Origin: Paenibacillus lutrae
GTDB taxonomy: Bacteria; Bacillota; Bacilli; Paenibacillales; NBRC-103111
DNA length: 64,000 nt
NCBI RefSeq assembly: GCF_009757775.1
Contig: NZ_RHLK01000016.1
Coordinates: 103,486-167,485, forward strand
Direction of reading: 5' to 3'
Part shown: positions 44,433 to 53,261 of the stretch, one piece after another
How positions within the stretch are numbered: the first letter of the stretch is position 1
Layout of the letters: every line of letters starts with the position of its first letter
Program-made: the position numbers and the translations under genes
Notes under the pieces: generated by a model
Told to the model about the DNA's origin: nothing
Seen by the model: the letters and a program-made list of their open reading frames with translations, nothing else
The model's database searches: none

Positions 44433-46031
44433 ATGATGACAGCTAATCGTGCATTTCATGTAATCGCGCCGCCCCCTACTCCGAATGGGGACCTGCATGT
44501 CGGGCACTTATCCGGTCCGTATTTCGGCGCAGATGTATTCTCCCGGTTCCAACGGCTGAGAGGCAGCCAAGTGACAAGTGCACTGAGTATCGATGAGAAC
44601 CAGTCCTATGTTGTGACAACAGCCGAAAGGCTGCAGGAGGATCCGAAGGAACTCGTTGCAAGAAATTACGATGATATTCGCAGAACCTTGCAAATGGCAG
44701 CTATTCATTTTGATACTGTAGGCAGGCCGGACGAGAAGTATACCCGGTTCGTATCGGATTTTTTTGAAACCTTGTATGCGGCAGGCAGTCTCATTGAGAA
44801 ACAAGTGCAGGTCTATTACAACACAGCGGACGAGCGGTATCTGTTCGAATCCTATATCAAAGGCAGATGTCCGACTTGTTTTGACTCGACTAACGGCAAT
44901 ATTTGCGAAAGCTGCGGCCATCCTAACGATCCGTTCACGCTGATCGATGCGGGACCTGTAAATTCCTCTGCGGGAAAGGACGGGCTGGAGATTAGAACCG
45001 TACGTGCCTTGTTCCTGCCCATGGAGTCTTACAGGGCCCGGATCAAGACGTTTTTTGAAGAGAGTGAACAACATATCAGGCCTACCCTCAAATTACTGCT
45101 TACTGAACTCCTCCAATCTCCTTTACAGGATTTTCCCGTTACGTACGTCTCGGACTGGGGAATCCGTATTCCTTTTGATGGCTTGGAATCATCGGTTTAC
45201 AACGTCTGGGCCGAAATGTATCCAGGGCATTTGTATTGGCTGAAGGAAGCGGGTCGTACTGCTACGGAAAAAAGCGCAGACACCCTTTCTTATGTCCAGT
45301 TTCTCGGCTTCGACAATTCCTATTTCTATACGATCGCGCATGTGGCTCTGGCAATGGCTGCACAGGATGCGGGTCTCTCCGTTCCGGTAGCCAGTCATTT
45401 TATCACCAATGAATTTTACCTTCTGGATAACGATAAGTTTTCTACAAGCAGAGGGCACTTGATCTGGGGAAAAGAACTTCTCTCTAAGTACAATGCGGAC
45501 GCCGTCCGGTTCTACCTGGCTTATACCAATCCGGAAACACAGCAAACCAATTGTTCACTGGACACGATGACGGCTTGGATTCAGACAAATTTGGTCGATA
45601 AGTTTGAAAAAATCCGGTCGGTGTATAACAAACGGGTCGGACAAGGTGTGATAACCGGACAAGGGTCTCCGGAATGGAATTCCTGGATTCAGACATTCCA
45701 GCATAGATTTGAGCTCGTGTACAGTCCCGATACGTTCAGTCTGCGGACAGCGGCCCAGACCTTCGTCCACTACATGGATCTGGTGGAAGACCAGCTGGTG
45801 AAGACCGAGGCGGATAGAACATCTGCAGGGATCGGCCGGGCAGTAGCCGCCCTTGCCCTGTTTGCGGCTCCTTTGATGCCCACATTCGCATCCCGGCTCG
45901 CAGAAGAGTTAGGAATTTCCGGACACTTGTCCTGGAAAGAGCTTCCGGTGATCGGTAACGTACGACCTCTGCCGCCCGGTTTAATTACACTTCAAGCATT
46001 GGCAGCAAGCACGGTGTCCAGTTCTTCATAA
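44433..46031 (+). CDS. Methionyl-tRNA-synthetase-like amino-acid activating enzyme
   Basis: A 532-residue class I synthetase homologue. HIGH-type motif LHVGH (residues 21-25), zinc knuckle CPTC...CESC (146-161) and KMSKS-type loop KFSTS (335-339) are intact, so it should still form aminoacyl-AMP. It lacks the C-terminal tRNA-binding domain of housekeeping MetRS. Beside a cupin and an amine N-monooxygenase, it matches the enzymes that attach an amino acid to the hydroxyl of N6-hydroxylysine before N-N bond formation. A second MetRS for protein synthesis is the alternative, made unlikely by the context. Start 44433 (or 44436) follows aaggagga. Confidence 0.8.
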   Translation: MMTANRAFHVIAPPPTPNGDLHVGHLSGPYFGADVFSRFQRLRGSQVTSALSIDENQSYVVTTAERLQEDPKELVARNYDDIRRTLQMAAIHFDTVGRPDEKYTRFVSDFFETLYAAGSLIEKQVQVYYNTADERYLFESYIKGRCPTCFDSTNGNICESCGHPNDPFTLIDAGPVNSSAGKDGLEIRTVRALFLPMESYRARIKTFFEESEQHIRPTLKLLLTELLQSPLQDFPVTYVSDWGIRIPFDGLESSVYNVWAEMYPGHLYWLKEAGRTATEKSADTLSYVQFLGFDNSYFYTIAHVALAMAAQDAGLSVPVASHFITNEFYLLDNDKFSTSRGHLIWGKELLSKYNADAVRFYLAYTNPETQQTNCSLDTMTAWIQTNLVDKFEKIRSVYNKRVGQGVITGQGSPEWNSWIQTFQHRFELVYSPDTFSLRTAAQTFVHYMDLVEDQLVKTEADRTSAGIGRAVAALALFAAPLMPTFASRLAEELGISGHLSWKELPVIGNVRPLPPGLITLQALAASTVSSSS

Positions 46032-46043
46032 TGGGAGGTATTT

Positions 46044-47360
46044 ATGTCGCACATTTATGACCTGATCGGAATAGGATTCGGCCCATCCAATATCGCACTT
46101 GCCATTGCATTGGAAGAAATGGACGTAGATCTGGACTTTCTTTTTCTTGAGAAATCGGCTAACAGAAAATGGCAGGAAGGGATGCTGCTGGACGGTTCCG
46201 ATATCCAGAATAATCCTCTCCGGGATTTAGTTACTCCGCGTAATCCGCGAAGCCACTATACCTTTATTAACTATTTGAAGGAAGTCGGCCGTTTCTTTGA
46301 ATACTTGAATCTGGGTATTCACTTTCCGCTGCGTAAAGAATACGCCCTGTATATATCGTGGGTTACGGAACAATTTTCCGAATCCGTTAAATATTCGACA
46401 CAGGTTACACATGTGGATATGGTTGCGGGGAAGGAAGGGCAGAAGCTGTGGCAGATTAAAACCTCAGCAGGGGAAGAGTACTTGTGCCGCAGCCTGATCG
46501 TAGGTCCGGGCAGAACACCTAACATTCCGGCGGAATTCAAACCGCATATCGGTTCCTCGATTTTTCATTTGACGGAGTATATCCAGAAAATCGAATCATT
46601 CAACCTGCAGGAGGATACCACGATTGCCGTCATCGGCGCGAGCCAAAGTGCGGTAGAAATACTGTTGGATCTCATGAACCGGACCTCGGCGGCACAAATT
46701 TGCTCGATTCACCGGTCGTTCGGCTTCCGCCTCAAAGATACGAGCCCGTTCAGCGATCACGTGTATTTCCCGGAATTTATCGACTATTACTACAGTTTAT
46801 CCCGCGACTCGAAACAACAGATAGCGGTCCAGCTTAATAACACGAACTACTCATCTGCGGATGGGGATGTCATCAACCAGTTGTATCTCCGCCTGTACGA
46901 AGAGAAGCTGGACGGGAAGAACCGATTCCGTTTTATAAATAATACCCGTACTGAAGAGATTACAAAGGCAGACAAGGGCTGGAATTTGTTAACGCAGGAA
47001 ATCCATACGAAAGCTTTCCGTCAAGTTCAGGCGGATGTTGTCATTCTGGCGACAGGGTTCCTGGATTTCGGAGTCGGGCACAAGGGGGAGAAGTTCCCGC
47101 CACTGCTTGAACGGGTCAAGAATGCTTTGCCCGTAGACGAATTCGGAGTCATAAAAGTTCAGAGAGATTACGCCGTGAAGTTAGTGGGAGAGGACGCGCT
47201 TCCCCATCTGTATTTGAACGGATTGTGCGAGTCGACCCACGGGCTTGGCGATGCAGGCTCCTTCAGTCTGGTTTCGCTCCGTTCCATGGAAATCGCCAAG
47301 AGCGTGGTTCATAACTTGACGAAATCAGACGAAGTTAAGGAACGTTTGTATCAGATGTAA
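46044..47360 (+). CDS. Lysine/ornithine N-monooxygenase
   Basis: A 438-residue flavoprotein of the IucD/SidA/PvdA family: FAD motif GIGFGPSNIALAIAL, FLEKSANRKWQEGMLLDGSDIQ, NADPH motif VIGASQSAVEIL and the ATGF motif near the C-terminus. It hydroxylates a side-chain amine. In known hydrazine pathways the partner enzyme is a lysine N6-monooxygenase, and this protein has the right place, directly after the cupin and MetRS-like genes. It is clearly different from the siderophore N-monooxygenase at 22143. The ribosome site is gggaggt; it starts 12 bp after the previous stop. Confidence 0.85.
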   Translation: MSHIYDLIGIGFGPSNIALAIALEEMDVDLDFLFLEKSANRKWQEGMLLDGSDIQNNPLRDLVTPRNPRSHYTFINYLKEVGRFFEYLNLGIHFPLRKEYALYISWVTEQFSESVKYSTQVTHVDMVAGKEGQKLWQIKTSAGEEYLCRSLIVGPGRTPNIPAEFKPHIGSSIFHLTEYIQKIESFNLQEDTTIAVIGASQSAVEILLDLMNRTSAAQICSIHRSFGFRLKDTSPFSDHVYFPEFIDYYYSLSRDSKQQIAVQLNNTNYSSADGDVINQLYLRLYEEKLDGKNRFRFINNTRTEEITKADKGWNLLTQEIHTKAFRQVQADVVILATGFLDFGVGHKGEKFPPLLERVKNALPVDEFGVIKVQRDYAVKLVGEDALPHLYLNGLCESTHGLGDAGSFSLVSLRSMEIAKSVVHNLTKSDEVKERLYQM

Positions 47361-47386
47361 GTCTATTAATGAATGAGGTGAATGTA

Positions 47387-47932
47387 TTGGCCCGAGTTGC
47401 TTTTACTACTTTTGCCATCATGAAACAACCGTACGGTCATCAAGAAGTCCAAGGGTTTGAGGATCTGACGCCGCCCGTATTCGAGGTGGCGGAAGACAGC
47501 CCCGGTTTTATTGCCAGAGCGAAAGAAACCGACGATTTGACGCACCTCACCAACTTTGAGCGCGACTGGGGAGAATGGGGGGCGTTCAGTGTCCCCCGGT
47601 TCTATACGGGAGGGTTTACGATGTCCACCGATACCCGGGCTTCGACTTTATCCCTCTGGGAGAACATTGACTCCGTTTATCAGTTCGTCTACAAGGGTCT
47701 TCACCTTACAGCACTCAAGAAGCGCCATGATTGGTTCGTTAAACCGGAATGGCCGACCTATGCCATGTGGTATGCAGAGGAAGGTGAGATTCCGACCTGG
47801 GAGGAAGCGAGCAGGAAACTGGAGCTCCTGCATGACAATGGCCCTACGCTGGCCTCATTTGATTTCAAGCAGTTGTTTGATGAAAGCGGCAATCCGTTTC
47901 AGATTAGACCCAAAGTTAGCCAGGATAAGTAG
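47387..47932 (+). CDS. DUF3291 family protein
   Basis: A 181-residue protein from TTG 47387, which has gaggtg six bases upstream; ATG 47369 is an alternative six codons earlier. The sequence FTTFAIMKQPYGHQEVQGFED, then SLWENIDSVYQFVYKGLH and WPTYAMWY, resemble DUF3291, a dimeric alpha/beta-barrel-like fold related to heme-degrading and monooxygenase-like proteins. No catalytic residue is evident. It lies between the N-monooxygenase and aminotransferase genes, so a role in tailoring the N-oxidised or N-N intermediate is possible. Confidence 0.65.
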   Translation: MARVAFTTFAIMKQPYGHQEVQGFEDLTPPVFEVAEDSPGFIARAKETDDLTHLTNFERDWGEWGAFSVPRFYTGGFTMSTDTRASTLSLWENIDSVYQFVYKGLHLTALKKRHDWFVKPEWPTYAMWYAEEGEIPTWEEASRKLELLHDNGPTLASFDFKQLFDESGNPFQIRPKVSQDK

Positions 47933-47975
47933 AATAGCCCCGAATAATTCAGCGGGTAAAAGGAGTGATAGGAGA

Positions 47976-49250
47976 ATGAATGACTCTACATTTGCAGAGT
48001 ACGAATCTAATGTGCGCAGCTATTGCCGGAGTTTTCCGGCGGTTTTCAGAAAGGCTTCGGGAGACCTGATCTATGATGAAGCCGGCAACCCTTATCTGGA
48101 TTTTTTATCGGGCGCGAGTTCGTTAAATTACGGGCATAATAACGGGCTGATCCGGCAAGAAATTACGGCATATCTGCAGGAAGAGGGGATCGTTCATTCC
48201 CTGGATATGTATACGGCTGCTAAACGGAGCTTTATCGAGGACTTCGTCACCCATATTCTGAAGCCCCGGGGGCTGGACTACAAACTGCAATTCCCGGGAC
48301 CGGCCGGCACCAATGCGGTGGAAGCTGCCATGAAGCTTGCCCGCAAAGTGACCGGAAGGACCAACATCATCGCGTTTACGAATGCGTTTCACGGCATGAG
48401 TCTCGGAGCGCTGTCGGCTACTACGGACCCGGTCAAACGGTCGGCGGCCGGGATCAGTCTTCCGGGTGTCACTTTCATGCCTTATTGCGGCTCCCTGGGA
48501 AGCCCCGATACGACGCTGGAATACATGGAGAAGACCCTGACCAACCGGGGAAGCGGAGTAGAGCCGCCGGCCGGCTTTCTGGTGGAGCTGGTCCAGGGAG
48601 AAGGAGGCCTGAACACGGCAACATCCGAATGGCTGCAAGGTCTTGCTTCACTCGCCCGCAGACTGGAAGTGCCGTTAATTGTGGATGACATCCAGGCGGG
48701 ATGCGGCCGAACCGGGACGTTCTTCAGTTTTGAAGAAATGGGAATCACACCGGATATCGTGTGTCTTGCCAAGTCCTTAAGCGGTTATGGGCTTCCGATG
48801 GCTCTTGTCCTGCTTAAACGGGAGCTGGATGTCTGGCAGCCTGGGGAACACAACGGAACTTTCAGAGGGAATAACCTGGGCTTTGTAGGGGCCTCTGCAG
48901 CCATACGCAATTATTGGAGAGACAGGCGCTTCCAGGAATCGCTTGCTGTGAAGTCTGCTTATATTCGGCAGACGCTGCAGGATTTGTGCACTCTTTTCCC
49001 GGAAGGGGAAGCAGTCGTAAAAGGAAGAGGCTTGATGCTTGGTCTGGATGTGAAGCATGGACTTCTGGCCGAAACGATTTCCAGGCAGGCATTTACGAAC
49101 GGTCTGATCATTGAAACTTGCGGCCGGTCCGATCAAGTCGTTAAGCTGCTTCCTCCATTGACGATCTCAGATGAGAACCTGAAGGCCGGACTTGGTATTT
49201 TAAGACGCTCTATGGAACAAGTCTTGGAAGATACACTTTTGAGTGTTTAA
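47976..49250 (+). CDS. ectB: EctB-like diaminobutyrate-2-oxoglutarate aminotransferase
   Basis: A 424-residue class III PLP aminotransferase that follows ectoine EctB: FAEYESNVRSYCRSFP, SLNYGHNN, HSLDMYTAAK, QFPGPAGTNAVEAAMKLARK, IVDDIQAGCGRTG and the Schiff-base Lys in CLAKSLSGYGLPM. It should make L-2,4-diaminobutyrate from aspartate semialdehyde. There is no EctA or EctC beside it, so the diaminobutyrate is probably a building block of the cluster product. ATG 47976 follows aggagtgatagga; the frame stays open upstream into the DUF3291 gene by chance. Confidence 0.85.
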   Translation: MNDSTFAEYESNVRSYCRSFPAVFRKASGDLIYDEAGNPYLDFLSGASSLNYGHNNGLIRQEITAYLQEEGIVHSLDMYTAAKRSFIEDFVTHILKPRGLDYKLQFPGPAGTNAVEAAMKLARKVTGRTNIIAFTNAFHGMSLGALSATTDPVKRSAAGISLPGVTFMPYCGSLGSPDTTLEYMEKTLTNRGSGVEPPAGFLVELVQGEGGLNTATSEWLQGLASLARRLEVPLIVDDIQAGCGRTGTFFSFEEMGITPDIVCLAKSLSGYGLPMALVLLKRELDVWQPGEHNGTFRGNNLGFVGASAAIRNYWRDRRFQESLAVKSAYIRQTLQDLCTLFPEGEAVVKGRGLMLGLDVKHGLLAETISRQAFTNGLIIETCGRSDQVVKLLPPLTISDENLKAGLGILRRSMEQVLEDTLLSV

Positions 49251-49262
49251 GGAGACGTTATT

Positions 49263-50468
49263 ATGACTAAGCACGCATCATCCGACTGTGCGGATGTAGT
49301 CATTATCGGAGGCGGCATCAACGGCACCAGCCTGGCTTTTCATCTTGCGAGAGAAAAGGCGGGGAAAATCGTGGTGCTGGAAAAATCCCAGCTTTCCACA
49401 GGTGCAACGGGAAAAAGCGGGGGGCTGGTCCGCTGCAACTATACCAATGAAGCAGAGGCCCGGCTGGCTTTAACGAGCCTGGAATATTTTCAGAATTGGG
49501 AAGGGATTGTCGGGGGCAGCTGCGGGTTCGACCCATGCGGACTGGTCGTTATCGTGCCGCCCGGCAAACTTGCCGATTTGAAGCATAATATGAGCTGGCA
49601 GCGTGCTATGGGTATCCCGATCCGGCTAATTGCCCGGGATGAAGTCAATCAAATAGACTCTTCGATGTATATGGAAGAGTCTATTGATTATGTGGGCTTT
49701 GAAGAATCGGCGGGATATGCAGATCCTAATGCGGCAAATTATTCTTTCATGAAGGCTTCCCGGGATTTGGGTGCTGAATACCGGATCGGGACGGGAGCCG
49801 TCAGAATCGTGCACAGCAACAACCAGGTTCAAGGAGTCCTGACCAATCAGGGAATGATCCATTCGCCGGTCGTTGTCGTAGCAGCGGGAATCGGGGCGAA
49901 TCGTTTGTTTGCACCTTTGGGTCTCGACCTGGGACTGACACCTACTCTGACGCGCATTGTCACTTTCCGCTGGACGCCGGAGCGGACTCAGAGGCACCCG
50001 ACATGTATGGATTATGTCCATAATACCTGGTTCCGCCCGACGAGCGAGTCCTGTACCCTGATGGGTTCCGAATCCGGTGTCAGGCCCATTCATGGAAGGA
50101 TCAGGACGTCCGAGAGTGTTCCCGATCATTTGATCAGGGAATACCGGGAGCTGCTGGCCAGGAGGTATCCGGTTATGAATAACGCTAACGCACGCGGGAA
50201 TTGGGCCGGCTTGTTCATGACAAGTCCGGACTCGCGTCCGGTCATCGGCCCGCTTGAGCCGTATTCGGGGCTATACACGGTTGCGGGAGACAGCGGGACT
50301 TCTTTTAAGACGGCTCCTTCCATCGGAAAAGGGCTGAGCGAGCTTATTCTTCACGGAAAAGCTTCCACCGTAGATTTATCCCCTTTCTACGCGTCACGCT
50401 TTGACAGGGTGCAGCCTTGGGTTGATTCCCACCGCTATAGCCAGGATAATGCCACTATTTCGAGATAA
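49263..50468 (+). CDS. DAO-type FAD-dependent oxidoreductase
   Basis: A 401-residue flavoprotein of the D-amino acid oxidase/glycine oxidase family: N-terminal FAD motif VVIIGGGINGTSLAFHLA with VLEKSQLSTGATGKSGG, and the C-terminal DSRPVIGPLE...GLYTVAGDSGTSFKTAPSIGKGLSEL. Such enzymes oxidise amines. In the s56-p1 pathway an enzyme of this type cleaves the lysine-hydrazine intermediate to free hydrazinoacetic acid. Presence beside the N-monooxygenase, cupin and MetRS-like genes suggests the same step here. Ribosome site taaggaga; 12 bp after the aminotransferase gene. Confidence 0.8.
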   Translation: MTKHASSDCADVVIIGGGINGTSLAFHLAREKAGKIVVLEKSQLSTGATGKSGGLVRCNYTNEAEARLALTSLEYFQNWEGIVGGSCGFDPCGLVVIVPPGKLADLKHNMSWQRAMGIPIRLIARDEVNQIDSSMYMEESIDYVGFEESAGYADPNAANYSFMKASRDLGAEYRIGTGAVRIVHSNNQVQGVLTNQGMIHSPVVVVAAGIGANRLFAPLGLDLGLTPTLTRIVTFRWTPERTQRHPTCMDYVHNTWFRPTSESCTLMGSESGVRPIHGRIRTSESVPDHLIREYRELLARRYPVMNNANARGNWAGLFMTSPDSRPVIGPLEPYSGLYTVAGDSGTSFKTAPSIGKGLSELILHGKASTVDLSPFYASRFDRVQPWVDSHRYSQDNATISR

Positions 50469-50480
50469 GGAGGGCTAAGA

Positions 50481-50945
50481 ATGTCTGAATTAACAACCAA
50501 TGTCCGTGTAATTGCCGCATCTGACAAGCAGATCGACGATCTTGTTCCGCTGTTTGACTCCTATAGACAGTTCTACAAGCAGGACAGTGACCCGGGTCAA
50601 GCCAGGAGATTCCTTGAAGATCGGCTCCGGAATGAGGAATCGGTTCTTTTCCTGGCTTACGAGCATGATACCGCAGTGGGGTTTACCCAGCTGTATCCGA
50701 GCTTTTCCAGCGTCTCTCTAAAAAAATTATGGATTCTGAATGATCTGTACGTCATCCCGGAAATGCGTGGCAGACGGATCGGAGAAATGCTGATTGGGAA
50801 GGCAGCGGAACTTTCACGGAGTACCGGAGGCAAAGGTCTGATTCTGTCGACCTCTGTACATAATCACAGTGCTCAGACGCTGTACGAAAGAGTCGGATTT
50901 GAGAAAGATCTGGAATTTTACCATTATTTCATGCCGACCGTCTAA
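50481..50945 (+). CDS. GNAT-family N-acetyltransferase
   Basis: A 154-residue single-domain GNAT protein. The sequence FDSYRQFYKQ, GFTQLYPSFSSVSL, LNDLYVIPEMRGRRIGEMLI (acetyl-CoA loop) and HNHSAQTLYERVGF is typical of small amino-acid or antibiotic acetyltransferases. It starts after aaggagg. The target could be a pathway amine (diaminobutyrate, hydrazine) or the final product as self-protection. Confidence 0.8.
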   Translation: MSELTTNVRVIAASDKQIDDLVPLFDSYRQFYKQDSDPGQARRFLEDRLRNEESVLFLAYEHDTAVGFTQLYPSFSSVSLKKLWILNDLYVIPEMRGRRIGEMLIGKAAELSRSTGGKGLILSTSVHNHSAQTLYERVGFEKDLEFYHYFMPTV

Positions 50946-50978
50946 CGGGGCGAATATGAGGAGAACGGGAGTGTTCTG

Positions 50979-52079
50979 ATGAACAGCCTAACTACGATAG
51001 CCGGTTCCACATCCTTTAACCCGGGGGAACTTCTCAGACTTCCCCGGACCAATAACCGGCGCCCCAAGGTCAGACTGGGAATCAGCAGCAATCTGACCAG
51101 TGCGCATGCCAGGGAACTGTGCTTCGGTTGTCTGGCAGGCGCCCAAGAATGGCTGCAAAGCGATCCTCCCTACGAGCTTGAACTGCTGTGGGAAGAGGAT
51201 ACGCTCGATGAAAACGACGACAGTACCGCTCCCAGGCGGCTCGTCAGATCGGGAGCGGATATCGTGATCGGTCACTGCAGCAGCACGGAGGCTCTCCGTG
51301 CCGCTCAAGTGTACGAGCAAGCGGGCATCCCCTTCCTTGCGCCGGGTACTTCCAATCCGCTTCTTACGGCGATGGGGCTGCGCAATGTTGTCCGGTATTA
51401 CGGAAGAGACGACGACTTGGCTGAAGCGATGACGGATGTGGTCGTACGGGGAGGTGCCGGCAAGGTTGCTCTTGTCTGGCAGGATATTCTGTACGGGCGT
51501 ACTCTGGCCGGATTATTAAGAGGCACTCTTCTGCGCAGCGGGATCGAGGTGGCGACGGAATCGGACGGGAAGGGCCATGCCTTGACCGCCACTAATCTAG
51601 CCGGTTTGGACACCGTTGTTTTTGCCGGAACTTATCTGGCCGGGGCAGAACTTCTTGAACAGCTGAAGGAAGCCGATTACCGGGGTTCGGTGGTTCTGGG
51701 AGACGATGCTTATCTGGAGGAGTTTCTAGCTGCCGCCCAAGGTTTACGGGGTGATGTATATGTGGTCTCTACGGGAGTTAATACGGACCATTCCGATTAT
51801 GAAGCGTTTCGCCAAAGGTATGTGAACTTGTCCGGCCTGGAACCCGGAGCCTATTCGGTAACAAGTTATCTGGCCGCCCGTCAAGGTCTGGAGTTCATTC
51901 ACATCCTGGCTCAAAGAGGGCTGCATGCGTTTATCGACAAGATCCGGATGGAGAGCTTTACGAAGGATTCTCTTGTAGGGAAGCTGCACGTGAACTACAA
52001 AGGGGAGCCTATGAATTTTGCCTGGAACACACACCAGGTGAAGGACGGGCGGTTTGTTAAATGGCCGTCACGGGCGTAG
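50979..52079 (+). CDS. Leu/Ile/Val-binding-protein-fold protein without signal peptide
   Basis: A 366-residue protein with the type I periplasmic-binding fold of amino-acid receptors (VRLGISSNLTSAHARELCFG, DIVIGHCSSTEALRAAQVYEQAGIPFLAPGTSNPLL, KVALVWQDILYGRTLAGLL, SVVLGDDAYL). Unlike transport receptors it has no signal peptide or lipobox, so it should remain in the cytoplasm. No permease of that transporter class is present. A cytoplasmic sensor such as AmiC, an enzyme, or a carrier of a toxic intermediate are possibilities. Confidence 0.6.
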   Translation: MNSLTTIAGSTSFNPGELLRLPRTNNRRPKVRLGISSNLTSAHARELCFGCLAGAQEWLQSDPPYELELLWEEDTLDENDDSTAPRRLVRSGADIVIGHCSSTEALRAAQVYEQAGIPFLAPGTSNPLLTAMGLRNVVRYYGRDDDLAEAMTDVVVRGGAGKVALVWQDILYGRTLAGLLRGTLLRSGIEVATESDGKGHALTATNLAGLDTVVFAGTYLAGAELLEQLKEADYRGSVVLGDDAYLEEFLAAAQGLRGDVYVVSTGVNTDHSDYEAFRQRYVNLSGLEPGAYSVTSYLAARQGLEFIHILAQRGLHAFIDKIRMESFTKDSLVGKLHVNYKGEPMNFAWNTHQVKDGRFVKWPSRA

Positions 52080-52149
52080 GCCCATTTAGTGTACAAGCCG
52101 TATGAGCGTACTTTGAGGAACCGAGTCTAAATGGCAGGGGGGTTAAGCG

Positions 52150-53193
52150 ATGCAAGTCATTGATGGGATTGACTGTTTATTTGATCAGAACTTGTATGAC
52201 GAACATGGACTGAATTGCTTTTATGTGCCCAAGTATATAGCGACTCAAGCGTATGGACAACAGAATCCCGATTTGTTCTATCTGTATTTCTACTTTTATC
52301 TCCATTATAATGTCCGGTCCGATCCCCAATTTCCGCAGCCTTACAATAACGATTCTTTAGATTTGACCGAAGCCTTTGTTCTGAAAGAAAAACTGGGTCT
52401 GGAGATCGTTGCTTTACCCGCTGATGAGGACCTCGTCCTGAAGATTGAAGAGCAAGTAAGGAACGGATGGCCTGTCTTTGTCCCGGTCAATAAAAAGGCG
52501 ATTTTCTACTGCGAGGAATATCTAAAGAAAGATCATCCTCATTTGACCCTGATTAAAGGGTTTGACAGCGAAAGAAAGGTATTCGTTATTCAGGATGGCG
52601 AGCACAACGTTTCCTTAACCAACAGCAAACCTTATCCTGCCCTGCGCACCCGTACCGGCGATGTATGTTCCCAGTTCTACATGCTCTACGACATGCTGGA
52701 ATCCGGGTACGGGCTTTATAATGAATCCTTTGAATATATGCGCGGCACCATTAAAGTCCTGAAGCCTCTTACTTCTGTCACCGCCCCTGCTTCCGGCGTA
52801 TTAACAGATCTGTCCGGTATGATTCTTGAATATGCAGGGCAAGAGGAGCAACTGATCGGGCCCAAATTCGATTATCTTCTGAATCACGATACGGGCCTGG
52901 GTATGGCTTATGCGAACACGCAAAAAGTGCTCTTTAAAATGATCTTGAAATTCATGGCAGCAAACGAAGAAGATCCGTCTCGGATAGCACAGATTCAGAC
53001 GCTTATGAACGATTGCCATGAAGCGTGGAAGAAACTCATCCATTTTGTCATGTTTATCCATAAAAGAGAACAAGGCAGTGCGGAGGAGACGCTGAAAAAT
53101 CAGACCGTAATCAGCCAATTTCAAGAGGAAATTATTCAGCTTGAGCGGAAGCTGCTGGATCAGCTGGCCCGGATCGGAACTGCGGTGGCCTGA
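52150..53193 (+). CDS. BtrH-like papain-fold acyltransferase
   Basis: A 347-residue protein whose N-terminal about 200 residues resemble the butirosin BtrH N-terminal family, a cysteine-protease-like fold. Candidate triad: Cys23 (HGLNCFYV), His131 (HPHLTLIKGFD) and Asp149 (VFVIQDG). BtrH moves an aminoacyl group from a carrier protein to an amine. Here, with a free carrier protein and an adenylation enzyme, the same release step is likely. The C-terminal about 130 residues are helical. Same spacing is seen in AsbE (28785-29768). ATG follows ggcagggggg. Confidence 0.68.
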   Translation: MQVIDGIDCLFDQNLYDEHGLNCFYVPKYIATQAYGQQNPDLFYLYFYFYLHYNVRSDPQFPQPYNNDSLDLTEAFVLKEKLGLEIVALPADEDLVLKIEEQVRNGWPVFVPVNKKAIFYCEEYLKKDHPHLTLIKGFDSERKVFVIQDGEHNVSLTNSKPYPALRTRTGDVCSQFYMLYDMLESGYGLYNESFEYMRGTIKVLKPLTSVTAPASGVLTDLSGMILEYAGQEEQLIGPKFDYLLNHDTGLGMAYANTQKVLFKMILKFMAANEEDPSRIAQIQTLMNDCHEAWKKLIHFVMFIHKREQGSAEETLKNQTVISQFQEEIIQLERKLLDQLARIGTAVA

Positions 53194-53261
53194 GCCTGGG
53201 CCTACCGTAACGGCCCCGGATGCCTGCCTTGTTTTATCAAATAAGAAGCGGTGATGCACAG

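Noticed and set aside
44433-46031. Housekeeping methionyl-tRNA synthetase
   Set aside because: It lacks the C-terminal tRNA-binding domain and lies within a biosynthetic operon between a cupin and an N-monooxygenase. Not excluded absolutely, but much less likely.
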